From positions 147,831 to 211,830 of the forward strand of contig NZ_JASJOR010000017.1 of the NCBI RefSeq assembly GCF_030068545.1: a stretch of DNA of 64,000 nt, written 5' to 3'. Under the pieces are notes generated by a model. It saw nothing but the letters and a program-made list of their open reading frames with translations, was not told the DNA's origin and did not search any database. This document shows, one piece after another, positions 45,185-53,584 of the stretch. The translations under genes and the position numbers were made by a program. The DNA is from Xanthocytophaga flava (GTDB lineage Bacteria > Bacteroidota > Bacteroidia > Cytophagales > 172606-1). Numbering within the stretch: position 1 is the stretch's first letter; every line of letters starts with the position of its first letter.

Positions 45185-45781
45185 ATGTTTAATCCCTTTG
45201 AAGAGCTTCAACTGAGGCTTATTCGCCTGGAGGCTATACTATTAGAGCTCCAATCCGTGACTATTCCTGTTGCCCCAACTGACAAGCAGCTTGGTGGCAT
45301 CGAACTCGCCATGCAGGTTACCGGCCTGGCACAATCTACTATTTATAATCTGATATCCGAAGGCAGGTTTCCGCATATAAAGCGGGGACGCAAGCTGTAT
45401 TTCAGCAAGCCACAATTAGAGGCCTGGATTCTGGAAGGCACCCTGCAAACGCTCTACGAACTGGAAGAGGAAATTCAGCGCCATCTGTCTGACAACGGCA
45501 ATCCGCAAGAAGGTAATCCGGAAAAACCGGATTATGACAAACCGGATTATGACAAACCGGATTATGACAAACCGGATTATGACAAACCGGATTATGACAA
45601 ACCGGATTATGACAAACCGGATTATGACAAACCGGATTATGACAAGCCGGATTATGACAAGCCGGATTATGACAAGCCGGATTATGACAAGCCGGATTAT
45701 GACAAGCCGGATTATGACAAGCCGGATTATGACAAGCCGGATCAGGCAAAAGGGAACCCATCAGCCACCCAAAACAGCTAA
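45185..45781 (+). CDS. Excisionase-like HTH protein with a DYDKP repeat tail
   Basis: 198 residues. A short coiled N-terminus (LQLRLIRLEAILLELQ) precedes a MerR/excisionase-type HTH_17 domain (about 38-80: GIELAMQVTGLAQSTIYNLI, GRFPHIKRGRKLYFSKPQLE). The tail has 14 DYDKP-type pentapeptides encoded by a perfect 15-bp tandem repeat. HTH_17 proteins act as excisionases or element regulators in Bacteroidota mobile DNA. The helicase gene starts 3 bp after this stop, so the two are one operon at the left of the island. Confidence 0.85.
   Translation: MFNPFEELQLRLIRLEAILLELQSVTIPVAPTDKQLGGIELAMQVTGLAQSTIYNLISEGRFPHIKRGRKLYFSKPQLEAWILEGTLQTLYELEEEIQRHLSDNGNPQEGNPEKPDYDKPDYDKPDYDKPDYDKPDYDKPDYDKPDYDKPDYDKPDYDKPDYDKPDYDKPDYDKPDYDKPDYDKPDQAKGNPSATQNS
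45530..45739 (+). repeat. Coding minisatellite, 14 x 15 bp
   Basis: Fourteen perfect tandem units of GATTATGACAAACCG: the first seven end AAACCG and the last seven AAGCCG. The unit is a multiple of 3, so copy changes keep the frame; it also keeps open a shadow frame on the minus strand. Confidence 0.95.
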
Positions 45782-45784
45782 TCC

Positions 45785-47377
45785 ATGAGACAGGATATGT
45801 TTTTACATCACGCTAGTAGCGTGAGTGGCGGAGCTTTGCCCTTACCGAACGAAAATGTTGCGCCTGTATCTAGTGTGTCTGTACAGGCAGGTAAAAACAA
45901 ACTGGCTCTGCGGGACTATCAGCACGAGTGTATCCAGACCCTTGCCGACAAACAACATGGAGGCAAGAAGCGCGTGATCCTTTGCCTGCCTACAGGTGCA
46001 GGTAAAACCGTAACCTTCTCCGAGATTACCCGACGTACCCTGAAAACAGTGGCGAAAGGTCGTGTATTAATACTAGTAGATCGAATTGAACTATTAGCTC
46101 AGGCAGCAGCGACATTAAAGAAAGCAGGCATACAGGTGGGTATACTCAGCGCCGGAGCCAAAGCGATGCCTCGCCAGCGAGTGGTGGTAGCCATGGTCGA
46201 GACGTACTACCGTAGAGTCAAGAAAGGCTGGACGATGCCCAATCTTCACCTTATGATTATAGATGAAGCCCACAAAGGCAACTTCCGGAAGGTGATTGGC
46301 TTGCATCCGGAGTTGTCTATTATTGGAGCTACCGCGACGCCCGTGGCTGCCAGTAAGCAACAGCCACTCAAAGACTATTTTGAGGACATTGTTGTTGGCA
46401 CTGAGATCCACCTGTTGATCGAATCAGGCTATTTAGCCAAACCGCGCTACTTTGCTGTGCCGATGGAAATCACCGCCTCGAAAGGCTATGACGGGGATTA
46501 TAAAAGCAGTGAGCTATATAATGACTTTAATAAGAGTATCCTCTATCAGGGGTGTGTAGCCAATCAGCAAAAGCATGCGGCAGGTAAAAAGACACTGATC
46601 TTTTGTGTCAATATGGCCCATACGTTTCATACCGCCCAGGCTTTCGCTCAGGTGCATGAGCAGGTACGCACGCTGACTTCTGATACCCCGGAGCCCGAAC
46701 GACAAGCTATTCTACACTGGTTTTCCCATACACCGGAGGCCATTCTGGTGAATTGTGGCATTCTCACAACAGGGTTCGACGAACCGACTGTAGAGTGTAT
46801 CATCCTCAACCGGGCTACTCAGTCATTGCCTTTATATCTGCAGATGTGTGGACGTGGCTCACGCACAACAGCTCAGAAGAAGGAATTCATTCTGATTGAC
46901 ATGGGCAATAACTTCTCAGAACATGGGCTGTGGCATGATGTGCGTGACTGGAGCGGACTATTCTGGAATGGGAAGAGTCAAAAAGCGCTGGATATAGCAC
47001 CCACCCGACAATGCCCGGCCTGTGACTCGATCATTGCCTTAAGCGGTGTTAGCTGTCCTCATTGTCATTATGTGTTTGAACGCACTACTCAGGACCAACA
47101 GGATAAAGTAGAAGTTCACACTCAGGAAGTGGATGTAAACTGGCCATCTCTCAAACAAAAAAGCTGGGCACAGATGAGTGTCAAAGAGCTTATGCTCCGG
47201 GCACAGTTAGGCAATCCACGCACAGGCAGACCCTACAAGCAGCAATGGATTCTGTATTGCATTATGGAGCGGGAAAATCCGCGTCCCTTGCTGGAAGAAT
47301 TTGCCCGCATCAAAGGCTACCGCCCCGGCTGGGTAGACAAGTTCATGCAGGAAAATGCCTACAGGCGATACCTGTAA
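45785..47377 (+). CDS. DEAD/DEAH-box superfamily 2 helicase
   Basis: 530 residues. Q-like region ALRDYQHECIQTL, Walker A CLPTGAGKTVTFSE (about 72-85), motif II MIIDEAHKG, motif III GATATP, motif V-like NCGILTTGFDEPTVECIILN and motif VI QMCGRGSRTT. A four-cysteine zinc-like knuckle follows (CPACDSI...CPHCHYVF, about 413-440), then a small C-terminal domain. It resembles phage-encoded RecQ/RAD25-type helicases used in element replication. It follows the HTH gene by 3 bp and precedes the primase-type genes. Confidence 0.93.
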   Translation: MRQDMFLHHASSVSGGALPLPNENVAPVSSVSVQAGKNKLALRDYQHECIQTLADKQHGGKKRVILCLPTGAGKTVTFSEITRRTLKTVAKGRVLILVDRIELLAQAAATLKKAGIQVGILSAGAKAMPRQRVVVAMVETYYRRVKKGWTMPNLHLMIIDEAHKGNFRKVIGLHPELSIIGATATPVAASKQQPLKDYFEDIVVGTEIHLLIESGYLAKPRYFAVPMEITASKGYDGDYKSSELYNDFNKSILYQGCVANQQKHAAGKKTLIFCVNMAHTFHTAQAFAQVHEQVRTLTSDTPEPERQAILHWFSHTPEAILVNCGILTTGFDEPTVECIILNRATQSLPLYLQMCGRGSRTTAQKKEFILIDMGNNFSEHGLWHDVRDWSGLFWNGKSQKALDIAPTRQCPACDSIIALSGVSCPHCHYVFERTTQDQQDKVEVHTQEVDVNWPSLKQKSWAQMSVKELMLRAQLGNPRTGRPYKQQWILYCIMERENPRPLLEEFARIKGYRPGWVDKFMQENAYRRYL

Positions 47378-47438
47378 TAACGCCTCATTTATCATTCTCT
47401 AATTCTATTCTCTAACCTTTTATTCTCTTATCAATCAT

Positions 47439-47954
47439 ATGTCAACGATTAGTTTCTTTTCCTCTATCGATGCGGTTACTACCCAATCCTATCCACTAGA
47501 CTTATACCTGTCACATGTGCAGGATGGGGCCTGGCGTCCGATGGTGGAAGGGGTACACCTGTCCCCTGAAAAAGATGAAAAAATCTCGCTACCGGTAGTA
47601 GCCTTGTCGGGGCTGTTTACTATCCATAAAGACGGTATCTCACTAAACAGACATTCAGGCTTCATCGGTATCGATGTAGAAGGGTTCCGTGATTTGTATC
47701 GGGGCAAACAGATGCTGGCCGAAGATCGGTATACCTATGCCGTGTTTGACAATTATTCGGGTAATACGCTAACGGTGCTGGTGCGTATTGGATCATCAGA
47801 ACATGGACTGGCCTATCAGGCGCTTAGCGAGTATTATGAGGCAGTCTATGGACTTATTACTGATCCGATGGATCAGCTAGTCACCAAGCTGCGGTTTGTC
47901 ACCTATGATCCGGATCTGAGAGCAAATCCCCAGGCAGAAGTTTTTCATGTCTGA
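47439..47954 (+). CDS. Stand-alone BT4734-like N-terminal domain protein
   Basis: 171 residues covering only the domain that forms the N-terminus of the next gene's product. Shared landmarks: ALSGLFTIHKDGISLNRHSG versus TISGLFKGGKSDSDLQKHSN; IGIDVEGF versus LAIDLDYV; YTYAVFDNYSGNTLTVLVRI versus YTYAVFTSCRGKGLCIVVKI; and KLRFVTYDPDLRANPQAEVF versus RLRFVSYDPDLFLNEESKVF. In the second gene the domain precedes primase and helicase parts. The free domain may be an accessory subunit or a paralogue whose distal half was lost. A REP cluster separates the two genes. Confidence 0.85.
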   Translation: MSTISFFSSIDAVTTQSYPLDLYLSHVQDGAWRPMVEGVHLSPEKDEKISLPVVALSGLFTIHKDGISLNRHSGFIGIDVEGFRDLYRGKQMLAEDRYTYAVFDNYSGNTLTVLVRIGSSEHGLAYQALSEYYEAVYGLITDPMDQLVTKLRFVTYDPDLRANPQAEVFHV

Positions 47955-47959
47955 ATCCG

Positions 47960-48213
47960 ATACCTGTAGGGGCGACTGACAGATTGCCTGGTTGACATCC
48001 GAACGATTAGAATTCTTCCGAACTAATGTAGGGGCGATTGGCAGATCGCCCTGGTTCCATTCGCGAATGATCGGGTTTAACAGAAAACCATTTCGGATGT
48101 ATCCTAAACATCGTCTGTAGGAATGTGGGCGACCGCCAGTCGCCCCTACAAGGCGGACTGATCTAGACAGGGTTTGTAGGAAACCGGGCGCACACATGGG
48201 TGCGCCCCTACAG
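47960..48213. repeat. REP-like palindrome cluster 1
   Basis: Two forward units (GTAGGGGCGACTGACAG... at 47966 and GTAGGGGCGATTGGCAGATC at 48028) and two inverted ones (48127-48149 and 48186-48211), each a palindrome around GGGGCG...CGCCCC, with a CGAACGATT box between. It fills the whole 302-bp gap between the BT4734-like gene and the VapE gene. Confidence 0.88.
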
Positions 48214-48256
48214 AAAAACGATAAACCAATACATCTAACCATCCAAACTAAAACTA

Positions 48257-50437
48257 ATGACTCACCATACGATCACTCTATTTTCAGACGCCTACGCCAA
48301 AACCGGACAGGAATACTCCCTGAACACTTTTCTGGAAAACATTAAAAACGGAACCTGGAAAAAAGCTGTACAAAAAGTGCGCAACTCTACCAATGAAGAC
48401 ATTCAGAAAAAGCTAAAGGAAAAGTTGCCTGCTGTGACTATTTCGGGACTTTTCAAAGGAGGTAAAAGTGATAGTGACCTTCAAAAGCACTCCAACTTTT
48501 TGGCTATTGACCTGGACTATGTAACCAATGTGGAAAAGGTAAAAGCCTTTCTGGAAGAAGACCCCTACACCTATGCTGTCTTTACCAGTTGCCGAGGCAA
48601 AGGGTTGTGTATTGTAGTGAAGATTGAAGGTAAAAAACACAAACTGGCCTTTGATGGACTGACACAGTATTATTTTCAGCTCTACAGCCAGATTGTCGAT
48701 CCATCGGGCCGTAATGTTTCGCGTCTACGGTTTGTCAGCTATGATCCGGACTTGTTTCTCAATGAAGAGTCGAAGGTATTTAAGCAATACCCGGAGAAAG
48801 AAAAGAAACGACCGGATACACGCAATATATTCTTTGGCACCCATGACATAGACTATGTGTTTAACCAGATCCAGAGTCGCCAGATTGATATTACAGGAGG
48901 CTATCATCAGTGGTGTACTATTGCTTTTGCCCTGGCTGATTATTTTGGGGAAGCAGGTAGAGAACGCTTTCTGGCTGTGAGTCAGTTCTCCTCTTTGTAT
49001 GATGCCAAAAAGGCGGACATGCAGTTTAGTGCCTGCCTCAGACATAATGCTACCAGCTTAAAGAAAGTGACTATTGCTACCTTTCTGTGGTATTGCAAAC
49101 AACAAGGTATCAGCATTATTTCCGACCAGACAAAAGCCATTGTGCAGTCAGCCAAACTGGGTAAGAATGGAAGTAATACCGCAGAGGGTACTGTCAATGT
49201 ATTGCATGAGGTGTATGGTATGGACCCTGAGATTACACGTCCTATTGTCGAGCAGGTCTATGCGTCTCCTTCCGAGAAGTCCGATGATCAACTGCCGATT
49301 GTGGTACAGCTTCAGAAATACTGGAAAGAGTACCAGACAGATGTACGGCGTAATGTAATCAGCAAGAAATGCTACCGGGGCAATATACAGCTTACCGAAA
49401 GGGATCTGATGGACATCTATATGGATGCTTCTCTGAAGCTCAATATCAATGTACCCAAAGAGACGGTTGCCGACATGATGAAATCCTCTATGGTGCCTGA
49501 GTTTAATCCCTTGTGTGAGTTTTTTGAGGGAATGAGCAATCCCAAGTCTGGCTACATCCGGCAATTGGCCGAATGCCTCAGAAGCCCTCAGGGACACGAC
49601 TATGCCGAGTATATGCTCACCAAATGGATGATGAGTTGCATTGCCTCTGTCTATGGCAGGTCCAGTCAGGTCATGCTGACTCTTTGTGGAGAACAGGGAA
49701 AGGGAAAAAGTGTCTTCTTTTTGAAGATCCTTCCTGAATGGTTTCCTTTTCGGAGTGAACTGATTTGTGAAGACAACTTCAAACGGAATGACTCTCAGAA
49801 TAACAAGCTGCTGCTGATTACCCGCTGGATCGTAGTGGATGATGAATTTAAATCCATCGAACAAATTGGGGAAAATGCCCTCAAAGCCTATATCACCCAG
49901 ACAAGTGTAAACGTTCGTTTTGCCTTTGAACGTGTACCTGAAAATATTCCCCGTTTCTGCAACCTGGTAGGAACCAGCAATGAAAACACGTTTCTGAAAG
50001 ACCCAACCGGAAACCGTCGCTTTCCTATCATTGAAACAGGAGAAATAGACCAGGACCGCTACAATACCATTGATAAATATGAACTCTGGAAAGAGGCTTA
50101 CTTTATCTATCTGCAAAATCCGGATTCTAAATTTGATGCAAACGATTTTCAACTGATCAATGAGGTGGCAGACAGCTATCTGCGTCGTACGCCTGAACAG
50201 GAACTGTTATTAAAGTTCTATGAAGAAGCTGACGAAGAAACAGGCATATTCCGAACTACTACTGAGATTCTGAATATGCTGTTAGGAAGTAGCAACATCA
50301 AAAACATGAATACAGTCAATCTGGGTAGGGCTATTTCAGCCCTGAAGTGGAAAAAAATCACTCAGGGGCGAGATCGAACCAAGCGATACGGGTACTGGGT
50401 AAAAGAACAATGCCTTCCTGTAACCATAACGGGGTAG
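48257..50437 (+). CDS. VapE-type primase-helicase with BT4734-like N-terminal domain
   Basis: 726 residues. BT4734-like domain at about 1-180 (with the IDLD acidic strand and RLRFVSYDPDLF); a primase C-terminal-like helical segment (about 190-300, YHQWCTIAFALADYFGEAGR); and a VirE/VapE superfamily 3-like helicase (about 400-650) with Walker A LCGEQGKGKSVFF, Walker B ITRWIVVDDEF, and LVGTSNENTFLKDPTGNRRF. Such proteins start replication of phage-like islands. The stop codon lies inside the left arm of the origin-like inverted repeat at 50431, an arrangement similar to the rep-ori layout of phage satellites. Confidence 0.92.
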   Translation: MTHHTITLFSDAYAKTGQEYSLNTFLENIKNGTWKKAVQKVRNSTNEDIQKKLKEKLPAVTISGLFKGGKSDSDLQKHSNFLAIDLDYVTNVEKVKAFLEEDPYTYAVFTSCRGKGLCIVVKIEGKKHKLAFDGLTQYYFQLYSQIVDPSGRNVSRLRFVSYDPDLFLNEESKVFKQYPEKEKKRPDTRNIFFGTHDIDYVFNQIQSRQIDITGGYHQWCTIAFALADYFGEAGRERFLAVSQFSSLYDAKKADMQFSACLRHNATSLKKVTIATFLWYCKQQGISIISDQTKAIVQSAKLGKNGSNTAEGTVNVLHEVYGMDPEITRPIVEQVYASPSEKSDDQLPIVVQLQKYWKEYQTDVRRNVISKKCYRGNIQLTERDLMDIYMDASLKLNINVPKETVADMMKSSMVPEFNPLCEFFEGMSNPKSGYIRQLAECLRSPQGHDYAEYMLTKWMMSCIASVYGRSSQVMLTLCGEQGKGKSVFFLKILPEWFPFRSELICEDNFKRNDSQNNKLLLITRWIVVDDEFKSIEQIGENALKAYITQTSVNVRFAFERVPENIPRFCNLVGTSNENTFLKDPTGNRRFPIIETGEIDQDRYNTIDKYELWKEAYFIYLQNPDSKFDANDFQLINEVADSYLRRTPEQELLLKFYEEADEETGIFRTTTEILNMLLGSSNIKNMNTVNLGRAISALKWKKITQGRDRTKRYGYWVKEQCLPVTITG

Positions 50438-50693
50438 GCTGGGGAATGATGGGGTAGCATGAGGGGTAGACTTAACTACCTGATACAGAGGCGGGTAAGA
50501 GGGGAAGCATTTTTGGACGGAAACTCTCCTGGAACAGACGGGAATAGTGGGGTATGTATATACTATATATAGTATTTTTTATATTATTCTTTATATACAT
50601 ATATATGGGAATCTTACCCCGCTTACCCCGCTCTCTGTATCAGGCAGTTAAGTCTACCCCATATCTTGCCCCAATCCTACCCCATCTTACCCC
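50431..50693. other. Origin-like inverted repeat around an AT-rich core
   Basis: Left arm 50431-50507 and right arm 50613-50693 are long imperfect inverted repeats (shared blocks include GGGGTAGACTTAACT and CCTGATACAGAG). Each arm has four GGGG runs with 5-8 nt loops, which is G-quadruplex-like. Between them, about 50552-50607 is almost pure A/T with a perfect 16-bp palindrome ATACTATATATAGTAT and TATGTATATA/TATATACATA arms. It starts at the end of the primase-helicase gene and contains no gene. Confidence 0.65.
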
Positions 50694-50740
50694 ACCAGTA
50701 AGAGAGAAACACTTTATCATCTAACTATTTGACTCACACT

Positions 50741-51088
50741 ATGCAACCAACCGAATCTAGGCTGCAAGGCCTGTGCTTCCAATGGCACTGGAACACATTT
50801 CCTCACTACAGAGGCTTATTACATATGAACAACAACACCGCCCAAAACGCCATTAAAGGCGCTTTAAACCGCTCAATGGGAGTTGTCAAAGGAGTAGCAG
50901 ACCTGGAATATTTCTATGCATCTACAGGCCATTTCATAGAGTTAAAATCACAAGAGGGCATCCAGAGCGAAGAACAGAAACTGTTTCAGGCAAGAATTGA
51001 AGCACAAGGGGGCTACTACCACATTATTCGCAGCTATGAGGCTTTTAAACAATTGATCACCACTATTCATACAGGCCACCACCGATGA
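50741..51088 (+). CDS. VRR-NUC domain nuclease
   Basis: 115 residues from the ATG at 50741 (a TTG at 50729 is possible). VRR-NUC core: ALNRSMGVVKGVADLEYF with the G-V-x-D motif, then HFIELKSQEG (E-x-K) and EEQKLFQARIEAQGGYYHII with the conserved Q. This nuclease fold cuts branched or flap DNA. It follows the primase-helicase and origin-like region, the usual place in phage replication modules. Confidence 0.88.
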   Translation: MQPTESRLQGLCFQWHWNTFPHYRGLLHMNNNTAQNAIKGALNRSMGVVKGVADLEYFYASTGHFIELKSQEGIQSEEQKLFQARIEAQGGYYHIIRSYEAFKQLITTIHTGHHR

Positions 51089-51131
51089 AAAAAATACAAT
51101 CACACACAATCTATGATGACAATCCGAATCC

Positions 51132-51454
51132 TATAGGGGCGATTGGCAGATCGCCCACGTTCCTTACCGAACGATTCGGATTATTCCGACCCAATGTAGG
51201 GGCGAACCCGCGTGTTCGCCCAGTTTCGTGCAGGAAATGATTGGATTTGTAAACCAACATCGGGAAATGTAGGGGCGATTGGCAGATCGCCCTGGTTCCA
51301 TTCGCGAATGATCGGGTTTAACAGAAAACCATTTCGGATTGATCCCATGCCGTGTCTGCGGGAACCAGGGCGACCGCCAGTCGCCCCTACAGGTGTCGGA
51401 TTAATCCAATCAGGGTCTGTGGGAAACCGGGCGCACACATGGGTGCGCCCCTAC
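51132..51454. repeat. REP-like palindrome cluster 2
   Basis: Forward units at 51132, 51196 and 51269; inverted units at 51368-51390 and 51429-51454. The segment 51269-51390 is nearly identical to 48028-48149, including the GAATGATCGGGTTTAACAG spacer. It fills the 430-bp gap between the VRR-NUC gene and the gene at 51519. Confidence 0.88.
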
Positions 51455-51518
51455 AAATACAATCACACAACACATTACCAATAACAACACATTATTCACC
51501 CTAAAACCCAACAACACC

Positions 51519-51968
51519 ATGTATTTTGACGCTGAAGCCTACGAGCAATACCAACAAAGTCACCAATCATCGACCAATTTTTGGCGCAGAGCCTCCCAGA
51601 CCTATGAAAACGCTTACCTGCATTTTCTCGAATGGGGACTGCAACATCCAGATCCGCAAAAGTCACCGATACGCTTATCGATCACAGGCAAAAACAGACG
51701 CTATTCCAGTATGGTGTATGAGTTCTTCCAGTCCAAAGGGCTAGTGATAAACATCCTTGGTCAGCTTCAGGACAAACAGATCGTATATACCTTCCAGATC
51801 CTACAAGACACCAATGCCAACTACCAGATCACCGATCCCGACGACCTGGCCTGCAAACGCGGCTACCCTACCCGATACGATGCTGAAACGGCAGCCTTCA
51901 AGCTGGCATTCACAGCCCTTGACACCTGGATAGAAGACCAGCAAAGTTTTGGCTTTAAACTTCGGTAA
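51519..51968 (+). CDS. Island protein of unknown function
   Basis: 149 residues, without signal peptide or membrane segment. Aromatic-rich N-terminus (YFDAEAYEQYQQSHQ, NFWRRASQTYENAYLHFLEW), a central alpha/beta region (SMVYEFFQSKGLVINILGQL, IVYTFQILQDTNANYQITD) and a C-terminal helix. I do not recognise it. It lies between the nuclease and the repressor, inside the replication module, and its stop is 10 bp before the palindrome array. Confidence 0.7.
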   Translation: MYFDAEAYEQYQQSHQSSTNFWRRASQTYENAYLHFLEWGLQHPDPQKSPIRLSITGKNRRYSSMVYEFFQSKGLVINILGQLQDKQIVYTFQILQDTNANYQITDPDDLACKRGYPTRYDAETAAFKLAFTALDTWIEDQQSFGFKLR

Positions 51969-51977
51969 ACGAGGTCC

Positions 51978-52232
51978 TGCGTGGAATTTACCTCAGTGCC
52001 AACCTTGCGGTGTATTCCACGCATTGGAACATTTGCGGTGTATTCCAGGCAGAAATTTTTCTGCGGTAAACTCCACGCAAAAACTTTTCTGCGGTGAATT
52101 CACTGCAAAAACAGATGTGATCAGAATACACCGCAGGTGCTATCAGCCACAGGGACAGCGAGTGGAGTTCACCGCAAAACTGTCCCTGCGGTTTATCTAC
52201 CGCAAAACATTTCGTGCGGTGAATAAACCGCA
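51978..52232. repeat. 28-bp-periodic array of 18-bp palindromes, array 2
   Basis: Nine units start at 51978, 52006, 52034, 52062, 52090, 52118, 52159, 52187 and 52215: all steps are 28 bp except one of 41. Consensus close to TGCGGTGAATTCACCGCA; a perfect-arm example is TGCGGTGAATAAACCGCA. Spacers are 10 bp and not conserved. The array ends 44 bp before the XRE repressor start. Confidence 0.9.
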
Positions 52233-52275
52233 ACACACATATCCATTTATTTAAGTATCAATTCATCTAAAATCT

Positions 52276-52527
52276 TTGACCATGAACTTACAGGAAATAG
52301 GCCAACGCATACACCATGTCCGTACTGAAATAACGGGGCTCTCTCAACGTGAATTCGTCCGACGTATGGGAATTAATCAGAGCAATATCTCTACCCTGGA
52401 GAAAGGCCAGAGCCTCCCCTCCTGCTTCTTTCTGTTTAGCATGCACATCACCTACAATGTAAACTTGAATTGGTTAATGACCGGATGTGGACAGGTGACC
52501 TGTAATCCAGAGCCAGTAAAGGGTTAA
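52276..52527 (+). CDS. XRE-family HTH repressor
   Basis: 83 residues: a Cro/CI-type HTH (IGQRIHHVRTEITGLSQREF, RRMGINQSNISTLEKGQSLP) and a short C-terminal extension (MHITYNVNLNWLMTGCG). The size fits a phage-type regulator. It follows the nine-site palindrome array, which is its most obvious candidate operator. Relics of the same C-terminal module occur at 54241, 55645, 59903 and 60611. Confidence 0.92.
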   Translation: MTMNLQEIGQRIHHVRTEITGLSQREFVRRMGINQSNISTLEKGQSLPSCFFLFSMHITYNVNLNWLMTGCGQVTCNPEPVKG

Positions 52528-52649
52528 TTTTGTGAATGAGTCCAGATAAAGCAGAGGCACGATCCTATGTCTCTGCTGTATCTGGCAAAATCTAGTACAC
52601 AAACGAACACTCATCAGCTCAATGCTTGCCAAAAGAAAAAACAGAGGAA

Positions 52650-53459
52650 TTAACGAGTCGTTATACTATTCATAGCCTCTGAAAAGGTAGCCACCTGGTA
52701 ATGCTCTTTATTCGCATTCAGATACTGTAGAAAAAGCTTGTGTGTCTCTTTGCTTATCTGAAAAAACTCTCCACCAATGCCATGAAACTGATAAATGCCC
52801 ATTCCACCTGCCTGTTTCACCTTCTCGGCAAAGGCAATGAGTTCATTCAGTGTAGTTCCCTCTTCCACCAGCCAGCTCGGTACCTGCATTGGATTAAGGG
52901 CTTTGTAATCAGCGACCATACTGGTACGATCACCGCCGCCTCTGGCATAGCTAATCAGACCTGTCTTTTTTAGTTCAGCAGAATAGTCTTTTCCTTCTAC
53001 TATCACATTATTGCAAGGATAGGCAAATGTTCGTTTGGTTTTCTTATTGTCCAGTAGTGATAGCAGAGCATTGGACAGCGTCACTTCTTCCAGAATCCGT
53101 TTAAGGGTATACTGCTCGATAGCCACTTGCTTTTCCCACCCTAGTTTTTCAGGGCAGGGATGAAACAAGGTATGATTACCCAGTTCATGCCCTTTCTGTG
53201 CAGCCCGTTGCCAGCCTACTACTGCTACAGAAGCTTGCCCGATCACATCTGATGAGCCTGCAATGGAATTCAGAAAAAAGGTTGCTTTTAAACCAGCCGA
53301 GTCCAGTTGTGGTACAGCTACCGACAAGTGAGAGGCCAGGCCATCATCATAGGTAAGACAGATGATCGCTTTTGCAGCAGACTTTTTGGGAGAGCTATTC
53401 GTTTGTGAAAACGCACTCACAGAAAATATCACACAAGAAAGAAAGATAACCTGTTTCAT
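52650..53459 (-). CDS. Polysaccharide deacetylase (NodB-type)
   Basis: 269 residues from the ATG at 53459, which opens a signal peptide (VIFLSCVIFSVSAFSQ). NodB motifs: LTYDDGLASHL (catalytic D and metal D), ELGNHTLFHPC (H-x-x-x-x-H), and a late GIYQFHGIGGEF histidine. These enzymes remove acetyl groups from chitin-like, peptidoglycan or exopolysaccharide sugars. It follows the cupin gene on the same strand after 125 bp. Its orientation opposes the island's backbone genes, so it is cargo. Confidence 0.9.
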   Translation of the reverse strand: MKQVIFLSCVIFSVSAFSQTNSSPKKSAAKAIICLTYDDGLASHLSVAVPQLDSAGLKATFFLNSIAGSSDVIGQASVAVVGWQRAAQKGHELGNHTLFHPCPEKLGWEKQVAIEQYTLKRILEEVTLSNALLSLLDNKKTKRTFAYPCNNVIVEGKDYSAELKKTGLISYARGGGDRTSMVADYKALNPMQVPSWLVEEGTTLNELIAFAEKVKQAGGMGIYQFHGIGGEFFQISKETHKLFLQYLNANKEHYQVATFSEAMNSITTR

Positions 53460-53584
53460 TTGGACGCTGCCTGGTGATGCTGTAAAGTTCCGGATAAATT
53501 TGAATGTGACTACTCTTGTCAGTAGAGTGTATTGTTTATCCATTCCTGAAGGAAGATGTTGTAATTCTACTACCTGGTAATCAA

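Noticed and set aside
44961..45215. 84-codon plus-strand frame overlapping the HTH gene start
   Set aside because: No motif, overlaps a well-supported gene in another frame.
45402..45761. 119-codon minus-strand frame across the minisatellite
   Set aside because: It is kept open only by the 15-bp repeat unit; the plus-strand frame has a real HTH domain.
49148..50152. 334-codon minus-strand frame inside the VapE gene
   Set aside because: The plus-strand product has all the helicase motifs; the opposite frame has none.
51181..51438. Short frames encoding GDLPIAPT-like peptides in the gaps (also 47877-48242, 56769-56957)
   Set aside because: These are translations of REP palindromes, not genes.
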